From: Pseudodesulfovibrio indicus
GTDB taxonomy: Bacteria; Desulfobacterota; Desulfovibrionia; Desulfovibrionales; Desulfovibrionaceae
Length of the DNA stretch: 64,000 nt
Reading direction: 5' to 3'
Assembly: GCF_001563225.1 (NCBI RefSeq)
Contig: NZ_CP014206.1
Coordinates: 1,922,001-1,986,000 of the forward strand
A model generated the notes under the pieces. That model did no database searches. It was given only the letters and a program-made list of their open reading frames with translations, and had not been told where the DNA came from. This document shows, one piece after another, positions 1-8,200 of this stretch (position 1 is its first letter; the number at the start of each line of letters is the position of its first letter). Both the position numbers and the translations under genes were made by a program.

Positions 1-1095
1 CATGGCGATGGCCACCAGCGAGGCGAGCAGGGCGGCCTGGAACAGGACCACCGAGGCGTCCGACGCGCCGAAGCAGGTGCGCATGGAGGCGAAGCTCAGG
101 GGCGAGGCGTTGATGGCGGCCAGCACGGCCTCGTCATCGATGGCCGAGTAGCCGTTGAAGTAGAAGCCGAGGAAGGCGGCGACCATCAGCGTGCCGATGG
201 GCAGGATGGCGCTCCACACGGACGGCCGCACATGGGCCGCCGGTTCCAGGCTGGTGGCCTCTTCGGCGGCCATGGGCACCGCGTTGTCGCCCAGCACCTT
301 GCCCTCGTTCCGGGCGCGCATCTCGGCCTGGTACATGGGGCCGAAATCGCGCTTGAGCCATACGGCCAGCAGGATGAAGAGCAGGATGTAGATGTTGTAG
401 AATCGGTAGGGGATGGTCTGGACGAAGATGCCGTAGGCGTTGCCGGTGATCCCGATGGCCTGGTAGCCGTCGCGGATCAGGCCGACCTCGTAGGCCACCC
501 AGGTGGAGATGAGGGCGATGCCCGCGATGGGCGCGGCCGTGGCGTCGATGATGAAGGCCAGCTTCTCGCGGGACACGCGCAGCCGGTCCGTGACCGGGCG
601 CATGATCGGGCCCACGGTCAGGGAGTTGGCGTAGTCGTCGAAGAAGATGAACAGACCCATGACCCAGGCGGCCAGCTGGGAGGAGCGGGGCGTCCTCGCC
701 CAGCGGGCGATGGCCCCGGCGATGGCCTGCGCGCCGCCCATCTTGGAGATCAGGGCGATCAGGCCGCCGATGGCCAGGACCTGGAGCACGATGCCCGCAT
801 CCCAGGGGTCGGCCAGGGATTCCAGGACCTTGCCGGACAGGTGCAGGAATCCGCCGATCATGGCGTGGTACACGTCCCAGCCTTCCAGTTCGAGCATGAA
901 GCAACCGGAGAATACGCCGATGAACAGGGACAGGACCACGTTCTTGCTGGCAAACGCCAGGGCGATGGCGAGCAGGGGCGGGATCAGGGTGAGCATGCCG
1001 AGGTCGCGGACGTTCTCGGCGGCCGAGGCCAGGGCCGGTGCGGGCAACAGCAGAGCCGCCAGCAGGGCGGCCGGAATGAGAAGAGGTGAGCGCAT
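1..1095 (-). CDS. NhaC-type Na+/H+ antiporter family membrane protein, C-terminus cut by window edge
   Basis: An open frame of 365 codons runs from an ATG at 1095 off the left edge of the window. It starts with a hydrophobic leader (MRSPLLIPAALLAALLLPAP) and continues with many long hydrophobic helices. Stretches such as FIFFDDYANSLTVGP and FIIDATAAPIAGIALISTW are typical of the NhaC/ArsB-like ion transporter superfamily, in which a charged FDDYAN segment sits inside the membrane. The expected role is sodium/proton or related antiport at the cytoplasmic membrane. An AGGGA ribosome site lies about 5 bases before the ATG. Family assignment is from recognised segments; substrate specificity cannot be read from sequence, since this family also includes malate-lactate and amino-acid antiporters. 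Confidence 0.8.
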   Translation of the reverse strand, partial: MRSPLLIPAALLAALLLPAPALASAAENVRDLGMLTLIPPLLAIALAFASKNVVLSLFIGVFSGCFMLELEGWDVYHAMIGGFLHLSGKVLESLADPWDAGIVLQVLAIGGLIALISKMGGAQAIAGAIARWARTPRSSQLAAWVMGLFIFFDDYANSLTVGPIMRPVTDRLRVSREKLAFIIDATAAPIAGIALISTWVAYEVGLIRDGYQAIGITGNAYGIFVQTIPYRFYNIYILLFILLAVWLKRDFGPMYQAEMRARNEGKVLGDNAVPMAAEEATSLEPAAHVRPSVWSAILPIGTLMVAAFLGFYFNGYSAIDDEAVLAAINASPLSFASMRTCFGASDASVVLFQAALLASLVAIAM

Positions 1096-1266
1096 GAAGT
1101 TCCCTTTGAAATTTGGTCTTTGAAACGGTGAAGCGTCGGAAAAAGCGCAAGAATACAAAATTGTATGCTGCGCCTGCGGGGAGCTGACTTATAACATTCT
1201 ACTGGGTTTGTCGATAAAAAGTACCGGCTCCCCGATGAGTGGATTGCCAAAAAGGGAAAATGCGGA

Positions 1267-1590
1267 TCAGGGTTCGGGAAAGACGCTTTCGCGCAGGACC
1301 TTGCAGACCCGCGTGGTGAAGTTCCGGTACCAGTCGGCGCGCCCGCGCGCCTGGGCGGCCAGGTGTTCCGGGTGGTCGCGCCACGCCCGGATGGCGTCCA
1401 GGCTCTCCCAGTAGGACACGGTGACGCCCACCTCTTCGCGGGCGGACTCCACGCCCAGGAAACCGGGCATGGACCGGGCCAGTTCGAGCATGCGGGTCGC
1501 TGCCTCCGCATACCCGTTGTCGCCGTCGGTGCGCACCGAGGTGAAGATGACGGCGTAACAGCCGTCTAGGCCAGGACGATTCTCTTGCAT
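1267..1590 (-). CDS. ABM-domain (antibiotic biosynthesis monooxygenase-like) small protein
   Basis: A 107-residue protein starting MQENRPGLDGCYAVIF. The dimeric alpha/beta barrel fold of the ABM family is suggested by YAVIFTSVR at the first strand, a helix with GYAEAATRMLELARSMPGF, and the strand VTVSYWESLDAIRAWRDHPEH, in which SYWES and WRDHPEH are the family's usual landmarks. These proteins are small haem-degrading or quinol-monooxygenase-like enzymes, or proteins of unknown function. The start overlaps the 3' end of the upstream adenylate cyclase gene by 25 bases, so the two are probably co-transcribed and translationally coupled. The exact reaction is not predictable. Confidence 0.8.
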   Translation of the reverse strand: MQENRPGLDGCYAVIFTSVRTDGDNGYAEAATRMLELARSMPGFLGVESAREEVGVTVSYWESLDAIRAWRDHPEHLAAQARGRADWYRNFTTRVCKVLRESVFPEP

Positions 1591-4500
1591 TGCGATCCTT
1601 TGGGTACGAACTGGGCCATCCGGGGTGGTTCGGGGACGGGCTGTTCGAGTTTTTCGGACAGGAACAGGGACGGATTGCGCTCGAACAGCTGGCCGGGCCG
1701 GGTGAAGGTCCGGCAGAACATCTCGCCCCAATTGGTGGCGTAGACGACCGCCGCCTGTTCGATGCGCACGGTGTCCGAGGGGGCGGTCAGGTTGAGGACG
1801 AAAAAGGCGCTGGTCACCCGCTCCGGTTGCAGCCCCTCGTTGATGTCCCGCTCGAAGGTCTGCTCGAAGGGGAAGAATTCGTTCAGCGCGCCCATGAATT
1901 TCTGGAGGTCGGCCAGGGCGATGGGCGCGATGGACCGGTCCGCCTGGAGCAGGCTCTTGGGATTGTAGATGCGGTTGGCCAGCAGCCAGGCGAGCAGGTG
2001 GACCGGGTCCTGGTTGCGGTGCAGGAGCTGGAAGTTCTCGGCGGCCTGCTTGGCCCCGGTGCGCTCGCCGCCGCGCACGGTCCAGGTGGGCGGCTTGCCC
2101 GGCCCCTTTTCCGCCGCGAAGTGGAGGATGGGGAACCCGTGCTTGCGGTTGTCCAGGAACGGCACGCGCAGGATCTTGTCCGGTTTTCGCGCGAAGTTGG
2201 CGGCGATGCGGCGGCCCATGCGGGTCAGGTCCTCGGCGTTGACCAGCGCCTTGGTCTGTCCCTTGCCCTCCAGCCCGGACTGGATGCGTTGGTAGGTGTC
2301 CACCATGTACTGGCGGACGTGCGCGCCCATGCGCAGGGACTTTTCGAAGGGCCAAGAGCGGTTGGTCTCGGCCAGCCGGTCCGGCTCCACGTAGCCCGAG
2401 CCGAACAGGACCGAGATCAGGCTCTCGTCCTCGGGCCGGGCGGGCAGGTTCATGAAGAACGGGATGTCCGAGAGGTTGGCCTTGAGCCGGAAGGACTCCT
2501 TGAGCAGGGCCGCCGCGTTGGTCTCCTTCCGGCCCAGGTAGTAGGCGTGCAGGATGGAAAACAGGGCGGTGTAGGGATCGGTGTCCAGCCTGCCCTGGCG
2601 GTTGCGGGTCAGGCTGCGCTTGATGCGGTCGCACAGCGGCAGGGCCGACCCCTCGGGCGCGGCATAGGTCTCCAGCAGGCCGAGCTTGAGCACGGACTTG
2701 AAGGGCGCGCGCACGGCCTTGACCATCTGCCACAGGGAGCCGCCGAAGTATTCGTCGGGCGGGACCTCGGACAGGTAGCCGAAGTCCTCCAGGCGCGGCT
2801 TGCCGCACAGGGGGTAGCGCCGGGCCGCGCGGATGCAGGCGTCGTAGACCTTGCGCCCGGCCCCGGCCGGGGTGATCCACCAGGCGATGTTCTTGCCCGC
2901 CAGCTTGAGCGCCGTGCGGTAGAACTCCTCCTTGAGCAGCAGGGCCTGGGCCGAGCCGGAGCTTTCCTCGTCGCCGGAAAGGAACCGGTTGTCGCGCACA
3001 TCGTCCATGCGCATGGGGTAGAAGTGCGCCTCCAGCCCGAACTCGCTCTCGGCCCACAGGGAGATGGCATCCAGCTTGCGCTTCAGCCCGCTCTCCATGC
3101 TCATGGTCACGTCCCCGTCGTAGCAGACCCAGCAGTCGAGGTCCGACTCCGAGGTCTGGGCCACGGTGCCCAGGCTGCCCATGGCGTAGACCGCCAGGAT
3201 GCGGACGTCCGGCGACGGGTCGCTGGACGGGGTCACGCCGAGCCGGTCGCGGACCGTCTCCAGGGCGGTCAGTCCCGGATGGAAGCCCCATACCCGACAG
3301 GCCGGGATGTTCCCGAAATTGAAGCGCCGCTCAAAGGCGTCGCTGTCGAGGAGCACTGGGAGCATGCGCAGGAACGCCTGCTGGTCGCGGGTCAGGCCGC
3401 CCTGGGCCCGGCGCATGCGCAGCCGGTTGTTCTCCAGCATCCGCCGCTCCCGCCGCATGAAGGTCAGCTCCCTGGACCAGGAGGTCAGAGCCTTCTGGGC
3501 CACGAAGGGGTCGGTCTCCCCGGTGGCGGGCGGCTCGCCCTTCTCCACCTCGCGGGCGAACAGGGTCATCTGGCGGATGCGGTTGGCCAGGAACTGCGGA
3601 TGGCCCGCGTCCGAGTCCTTGATGATGGACCGCGTGACCTGGGTGCCGGGCATCTCAATGGACATGAGCCGGCTCTCGCGGATGTACATGGCGTGCAGGA
3701 AACAGTTGATGAACTCCACGCCTTCGAAGTCGTCCCCGACCAGCTCGGAATAGGCCAGGTCCGAGACCTCGAACCGGCAGGAGCGCACCGCGCAGCCGTG
3801 CAGGTTCGCCCCGGCCAGGGAGCAGAGGGTCAGCTCGGTCAGGTCCAGGGTACAGTTGGTCAGGGACGCCTCGCTGAAGACCGTGGACCGCGCCCGGCAG
3901 CCGTCGAGGATGCAGCCGGAGAGCAGCGCTTCCGTGAACAGGCAGTCGGTGAACGCGCACCCCTCGAAGGTGCAGCCGTGAAATTCGGCGCGTCCGAAAT
4001 CCGCATCCTTGAACTCCGTGCCGGAGAAGACGCAGCGGACGAAGCGGGTTTCCCGCAGCCGTGATGCGCCGATCCTGCCCCGGACGAAGCCGCAGGCCAA
4101 AAAGGTCGAGCCGGTCAGGTCCAGGCCGGTCAGCTCCCGGCCGTCCAGCTCCTCGTTTTCCACCAGCGAGGCCTTGAGCTCCATGTCCCGGACGTTGCGG
4201 AACTTGGGCAGCATTTCCTGAAGGGTTTTGGGCTTTGAGCGAAACAGCCCCTTGAGGAACCCGCCCGGTTTATCGGCCTTGGCGGAGAGTTCCTCGGCGG
4301 GGGGCGGGGGCGGCGGCGCGGGAAAGGTCTCGGGCCGTTTGGGCGGGCATTTGCCGGTGATGTTGCGGGCGAAGTCCGGGGCGATGGCCTCCAGCACCCC
4401 GAGGGTCTCCAGGTGGCTGTCCAGCTGCTGCTCCTCGGGCAGGGAGGCCACGTACTGGACGTAGCCGATGTCGCCGAGCAGCGGGGCGCGCGAGACCGCG

Positions 4501-5393
4501 GCCTTGCGCAGGCCGGGCAGGCGGGTGCGTACCGAGGCCAGGAGCTTGCCCATGCCAGGATGGTCCTGGGCCACCAGCCCGTCGAGGCAGGCCCCGGCCA
4601 TGGAGCCGGAGGTGGTGGGCAGGATCTTGAGCAGCACGGCCATGATGGTCTTGTTGCCCGCTTCGCTCACGGCGGCGATGGTCCGCAGCACGCAGCGGTC
4701 CGGGACGATGCGTTTCAGGTCGATGGCCTTGGCCAGGGCCTCGGCGTAGACCGAGTCGCCCAGCCCCCGGATGACGCCGCACAGCTGCTCCAGGCCGCGT
4801 CCGTCGATGCCGTTGGACAGGCGCGAGTTGATCCAGCGGCCGAACAGCCCGCTCACCAGGATCTGGCGGGCCGGGAAGGACAGGGTTTCGCCCTGCTCGC
4901 CGAGTCTGGCCACGAACGGGGCCAGCTCCTCCGGGTCCGTGGCCATGATCGGCTTGAGCAGCTCCTCCAGCCAGGCCAGGGTCTCCTTGTCCTTGTCGCC
5001 GGGGACGTGCCGGAGCATCTCGTGGGCCAGGGCCAGCCGGTCGCGCGCGGGCCAGGCCGCGACCTTGGGGTCGAGCCGGACCAGGGGAACGGTCTTGGCG
5101 GTGATCAGCCGGGCGCAGAGGGTGCGCCCGAACCGCCCGGCACGGACCAGGGCCTGGAGCGCGGACTGGACGGTGTGGATGTCGGTCGAGGTCCCGGCGA
5201 TGCGCACCAGGGACAGGCACGCCTCGGCCAGCCGGGGCGCTTCATCCCGCTCCGGGCGCGGGTTGGCATCGCACCAATCCATGAATTCGACCGTCAGGCC
5301 GCCCGGACCGGGGCCGTCGGCGAGCGTCGGGCCTGCGGCCAGTGCGGCGAGCCCTCGGGCCACGGATCGGATGTTCGGGTTGCCTTCACTCAT
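1566..5393 (-). CDS. cyaA: Class I adenylate cyclase with N-terminal helical-repeat region and pentapeptide repeats
   Basis: A 1275-residue protein. The C-terminal part (about residue 680 onward) is a class I adenylate cyclase: AVYAMGSLGTVAQTSESD around residue 740 is the nucleotidyltransferase-like GS...D-D catalytic signature seen in enterobacterial CyaA, and AYYLGRKETNAAALL is another family block. It should make cAMP from ATP in the cytoplasm. Residues 1-350 are leucine-rich and helical, resembling HEAT-like repeats; a proline run follows near 358. Residues about 415-585 are a pentapeptide-repeat solenoid (for example DLTGSTFLACGFVRGRIG), a quadrilateral beta-helix usually used for protein contacts. 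The ATG at 5393 follows a weak AAGGTGG site. Enterobacterial CyaA is about 850 residues, so roughly 420 residues here are extra. The cyclase call is firm; the role of the added modules is inferred. Confidence 0.87.
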   Translation of the reverse strand: MSEGNPNIRSVARGLAALAAGPTLADGPGPGGLTVEFMDWCDANPRPERDEAPRLAEACLSLVRIAGTSTDIHTVQSALQALVRAGRFGRTLCARLITAKTVPLVRLDPKVAAWPARDRLALAHEMLRHVPGDKDKETLAWLEELLKPIMATDPEELAPFVARLGEQGETLSFPARQILVSGLFGRWINSRLSNGIDGRGLEQLCGVIRGLGDSVYAEALAKAIDLKRIVPDRCVLRTIAAVSEAGNKTIMAVLLKILPTTSGSMAGACLDGLVAQDHPGMGKLLASVRTRLPGLRKAAVSRAPLLGDIGYVQYVASLPEEQQLDSHLETLGVLEAIAPDFARNITGKCPPKRPETFPAPPPPPPAEELSAKADKPGGFLKGLFRSKPKTLQEMLPKFRNVRDMELKASLVENEELDGRELTGLDLTGSTFLACGFVRGRIGASRLRETRFVRCVFSGTEFKDADFGRAEFHGCTFEGCAFTDCLFTEALLSGCILDGCRARSTVFSEASLTNCTLDLTELTLCSLAGANLHGCAVRSCRFEVSDLAYSELVGDDFEGVEFINCFLHAMYIRESRLMSIEMPGTQVTRSIIKDSDAGHPQFLANRIRQMTLFAREVEKGEPPATGETDPFVAQKALTSWSRELTFMRRERRMLENNRLRMRRAQGGLTRDQQAFLRMLPVLLDSDAFERRFNFGNIPACRVWGFHPGLTALETVRDRLGVTPSSDPSPDVRILAVYAMGSLGTVAQTSESDLDCWVCYDGDVTMSMESGLKRKLDAISLWAESEFGLEAHFYPMRMDDVRDNRFLSGDEESSGSAQALLLKEEFYRTALKLAGKNIAWWITPAGAGRKVYDACIRAARRYPLCGKPRLEDFGYLSEVPPDEYFGGSLWQMVKAVRAPFKSVLKLGLLETYAAPEGSALPLCDRIKRSLTRNRQGRLDTDPYTALFSILHAYYLGRKETNAAALLKESFRLKANLSDIPFFMNLPARPEDESLISVLFGSGYVEPDRLAETNRSWPFEKSLRMGAHVRQYMVDTYQRIQSGLEGKGQTKALVNAEDLTRMGRRIAANFARKPDKILRVPFLDNRKHGFPILHFAAEKGPGKPPTWTVRGGERTGAKQAAENFQLLHRNQDPVHLLAWLLANRIYNPKSLLQADRSIAPIALADLQKFMGALNEFFPFEQTFERDINEGLQPERVTSAFFVLNLTAPSDTVRIEQAAVVYATNWGEMFCRTFTRPGQLFERNPSLFLSEKLEQPVPEPPRMAQFVPKGSQCKRIVLA

Positions 5394-5580
5394 CTACATG
5401 CACCACCTTGGCATCATCCCACACTATTGCAACCATTTGCGCGCGAAGTCAAAAGCATGTTGCCTGTCTCGTGTTTTTTCACCGCGCACTCCCGCGCCGC
5501 GACCCGGTTTCCAGCCCGGAAACAGGGGCGCAAAAAGCCCGGGAAGCCGCTGAAACACTCGTTTAAAAGCCAAAAACACT

Positions 5581-5612
5581 TTGACTCGTATGGGACAATG
5601 GCCTATCGTCCC
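5581..5612 (+). promoter_or_regulatory. Sigma-70-type promoter with overlapping palindromic operator
   Basis: TTGACT (5581-5586) and TATCGT (5604-5609) are separated by exactly 17 bases and point toward the acyl-CoA dehydrogenase gene starting at 5673. An imperfect inverted repeat, GGGACAAT-N5-ATCGTCCC (5592-5612), spans the spacer and the -10 element, where a bound repressor would block polymerase. The operon function suggests a fatty-acid or acyl-CoA responsive regulator, but none is encoded next to it. Confidence 0.5.
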
Positions 5613-5672
5613 GACCTATTACCGATCACAGAAGAATCCAGTATAAAATCAACATTTCTAGGGAAGACACCT

Positions 5673-7841
5673 ATGTATACACTGCGTACTCTCCCGGGAG
5701 ACGACGTTCGCCAGATCATGTGGCGTTTCGCCGACCGTTTCGACCTCCAGATGTCCGTGCAGAGCGCCCGGTCCATCGCCCGCTCCACGGTTGCCAAGCT
5801 GGTGGCCGAGGGCGCGCGCAACACCCATGAATGGACCGAGCAAAAGGGCGAGCTTCTGACCGCCTTCGACCAGTCCGGGCTGACCGCCCTGTTCATGGAC
5901 CCTCACCAGGGCGGCTATATCGAAGGCCCCAAGAACCTGGCCCTGGCCCTGGTCGCCTATGAGCTGGCCTGGGTGGACGCCGGTGCGGCGACCTCGTCCC
6001 TGGCCTCCTGCCTGGCCCTGGCCCCCATCCATGAGAAGGGCACCACCGAGCAGCGCGACAAGTACATGGCCGCCTGCGTCCCGCCCCAGCCGGGCGAGGA
6101 CCGGACCATCTGGCGCGGGGCGTTCGCCCTGACCGAGCCGCTGCCCTACGTGGGCGTGGACACCGGCGTGCTCTGCGGCAAGGCGTCCGTGGCCGAGTGG
6201 AAGGACGGCGAGGAGCCCATGCTCCAGATCGACAAGCGCGGCCGGTTCATCACCAACATGGACTTCGCCAACTTCGTCACCGCCGCCGTGGAGTCCACGG
6301 ACGAGCGCATCAAGGGCACCTTCATGGTCATCCTCGAAGAGGGCGACGAGGGCACCTTCGACCGAGGCGCGCCCACCCTGAAGATGGTCCACCAGCTTTC
6401 CTCCACCCGCGATCCCGTCCTGAACCTCAAGGTTCCGGCGTCCCGCATCATCGGCGGCTACGACGTCGTGGACGGCGTGATCGTGCCCAAGTACAACCAC
6501 TCCGAGATCATCGGCGCGGTCTTCCACCGCACCCGCATCCCCGTGGGGCTGATGACCTCGGCCAAGCTCATCTCCGCAGTGGAGCCGGTCATCCGCTACC
6601 ACCGCAACCGCTTCCGGGGCGGCGACGCCTGCAAGGAAGGGTCCCCGCGCTTCGACAAGGGCATCCAGATCAACGAGGACGCGCTGCAGCGCCTCGCGGA
6701 CGTCTGGGCCTCGGGCGAGGCGGGCTGTTCCCTGGCCTTTGCCGCCGCGCGGCTGGCCGACCGGTTCGACCCCGTGGAGAAGGCCAAGGAGGCCCACTTT
6801 GCGGCCGAGGGCGTGACCTCCATCCGCAAGCAGATGGCCGCCCTGCGCGAGCTCAAGGACAAGGTCCGCGAGTTCATCGACCTCGAATACGCCCCGGCCG
6901 TCGAGCGCGACCAGGCGCGGTACGACGAACTGGCCGGGGACACCCTGGTCCAGTATGCCTACATGGAGGCGCTGGCGGGCATTTTGAACCCCGGCGTGAA
7001 GCTGTGGAACACGGGCGAGGGAGCCAACAAGATGCGCGAGGCCGTGGCCCTGGTCGGCGGCTACGGCATCACCGAGGACTGCCCCGGCTTCCTGATGCAG
7101 AAGTGGACCGACTGCCAGCTGGAGGCCACCTACGAAGGCCCCGAGGCCGTGCAGCGCCGCCACCTGACCATGACCATGACCTCCGAGATCTTCGGCCACA
7201 CCATGACCAAATGGATAGAGCAGATGCGCCGGGCGGGACGCGACGTCCCCGGCCTGGGCGGCTATGTTCTTGCCTCGGCCATGGAGCTGTGGCAGTGGAC
7301 CCTGGCCCACCTGCAGGAGGCCAAGGACGAGGACGGCCGCAAGCTCTACCACAACAAGCGGCAGGGCGTGACCTTCCCCCTGGCCGACGCGCTCGGCTGG
7401 CTGCTCGGACCCTACTACCTGGCCTGCGACGTGCTGGAGCTCATCGAGAAGGGCCCCATGTCCATGACCCTGGCCGAGGGCATCGACGACCTGACCGGGT
7501 TCTACAAGGACCTGTGCCACATGCAGGCCGCCCGCGCCGCGGGCGAAGTTGCCCGCATCTGTTCCGAGCTTGTCTACGGCTTCAACTGGAACCGCTGCCC
7601 GACCCCGGACGGCGGTATCGCCGACAAGTGCGAGCCCGAAGCCATGTCCGGCAACGACTGCGCCCAGGACGGCACGCTGGGCGACCGGTCCAAGTGCGCG
7701 CGCCCGGACCTGGTCCGTTTCCGCGAACTCAAGGATACCGTGGACATGTGCCTGGCGGGCTGCCGGTTGGCCAAGGACCGCGCGGGCAGCGCCCTGGCCG
7801 AAGTGATGATCCCCGAAGCCCTCGACTACCCGCAGGGCTAA
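5673..7841 (+). CDS. Acyl-CoA dehydrogenase family flavoprotein (long form)
   Basis: A 722-residue protein. The middle contains acyl-CoA dehydrogenase landmarks: FALTEP in the FAD/substrate loop (residues about 150), GGYGITEDCPGFLMQKWTD, and TYEGPEAVQ, whose Glu is the usual catalytic base position. It should oxidise an acyl-CoA to the 2-enoyl-CoA and pass electrons to ETF. It is about 120 residues longer than the roughly 600-residue FadE-like group, and its C-terminus is rich in Cys (CPTPDGG, KCEPEAMSGNDC, KCARPD). The start at ATG 5673 is preceded by GGGAAG at suitable spacing; longer versions begin in sequence without a ribosome site. The next genes encode ETF:quinone oxidoreductase and both ETF subunits, so the electron path is complete in one locus. 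Substrate chain length is unknown. Confidence 0.85.
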   Translation: MYTLRTLPGDDVRQIMWRFADRFDLQMSVQSARSIARSTVAKLVAEGARNTHEWTEQKGELLTAFDQSGLTALFMDPHQGGYIEGPKNLALALVAYELAWVDAGAATSSLASCLALAPIHEKGTTEQRDKYMAACVPPQPGEDRTIWRGAFALTEPLPYVGVDTGVLCGKASVAEWKDGEEPMLQIDKRGRFITNMDFANFVTAAVESTDERIKGTFMVILEEGDEGTFDRGAPTLKMVHQLSSTRDPVLNLKVPASRIIGGYDVVDGVIVPKYNHSEIIGAVFHRTRIPVGLMTSAKLISAVEPVIRYHRNRFRGGDACKEGSPRFDKGIQINEDALQRLADVWASGEAGCSLAFAAARLADRFDPVEKAKEAHFAAEGVTSIRKQMAALRELKDKVREFIDLEYAPAVERDQARYDELAGDTLVQYAYMEALAGILNPGVKLWNTGEGANKMREAVALVGGYGITEDCPGFLMQKWTDCQLEATYEGPEAVQRRHLTMTMTSEIFGHTMTKWIEQMRRAGRDVPGLGGYVLASAMELWQWTLAHLQEAKDEDGRKLYHNKRQGVTFPLADALGWLLGPYYLACDVLELIEKGPMSMTLAEGIDDLTGFYKDLCHMQAARAAGEVARICSELVYGFNWNRCPTPDGGIADKCEPEAMSGNDCAQDGTLGDRSKCARPDLVRFRELKDTVDMCLAGCRLAKDRAGSALAEVMIPEALDYPQG

Positions 7842-7856
7842 TAAAGACAGCAAGAT

Positions 7857-7894
7857 GCGAGAGGGAAACCTTTTGACAAAGGTTTCCCTCTCGC
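7857..7894. repeat. Palindromic dispersed repeat, copy A
   Basis: Inverted repeat with arms GCGAGAGGGAAACCTTT around a short TGAC centre, 15 bases after the acyl-CoA dehydrogenase stop codon. It is followed by a CTTCCAAAACTTTTTGTCG tail that recurs, in the opposite orientation, before copy B. It belongs to the same family as the elements at 8124, 10213 and 24574. As RNA it forms a strong hairpin, but there is no T run, so it is more likely a processing or stability element than a classical terminator. Confidence 0.75.
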
Positions 7895-8043
7895 GCTCTC
7901 CCTTCCAAAACTTTTTGTCGCCACGCCGCCAGGGAAGGGAGCGGGACAAGCGAAACCGCATGGGCGGCGTGGGGGCGGGGAACGGAATTCCCTGCCCCTG
8001 ACGAGTTTTATAAACTTCAACCCACCCACCCCCAGGCGTATCG

Positions 8044-8181
8044 GGAAGAAACGCGCCTGACCGTCCCCCGCCGAACCTCGCGCAGCGACCCAAAGGTTTT
8101 TGGAGGGAAGAGGGGATGGGGGTCCGGGGGAAGGGGAGCAGGGAACCTTTTGCAAAAGGTTCCCTGCTCCCCTTCCCCCGG
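8044..8181. repeat. Dispersed repeat copy B with a 58-bp perfect palindrome
   Basis: The module reads CGCAGCGACCCAAAGGTTTT, then a G-rich stretch (GGGGATGGGGGTCCGGGGG), then a perfect 58-base inverted repeat at 8124-8181 centred on CCTTTTGCAAAAGG. It lies just before the ribosome site of the ETF:quinone oxidoreductase gene. With copy A it fills the 359-base gap between two functionally linked genes; no coding potential is evident in that gap. The G-rich strand could also form quadruplex-type structure (inference). Confidence 0.75.
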
Positions 8182-8200
8182 CCGCCGGAGGCAAACACCA

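Noticed and set aside
1590..4064. 824-codon plus-strand frame opposite the adenylate cyclase
   Set aside because: Pure antisense reading of a GC-rich gene, with a low-complexity composition rich in Gly, Gln, His and Val and no recognisable motif.
4413..5672. Long plus-strand frame upstream of and fused to the acyl-CoA dehydrogenase
   Set aside because: It lies antisense to the adenylate cyclase and is Gly/His/Arg-rich shadow translation; the family homology begins at ATG 5673 with a ribosome site.
7842..8200. CRISPR-like repeats
   Set aside because: The repeats are long palindromes in opposite orientations without regular spacers; no array was seen anywhere in the window.
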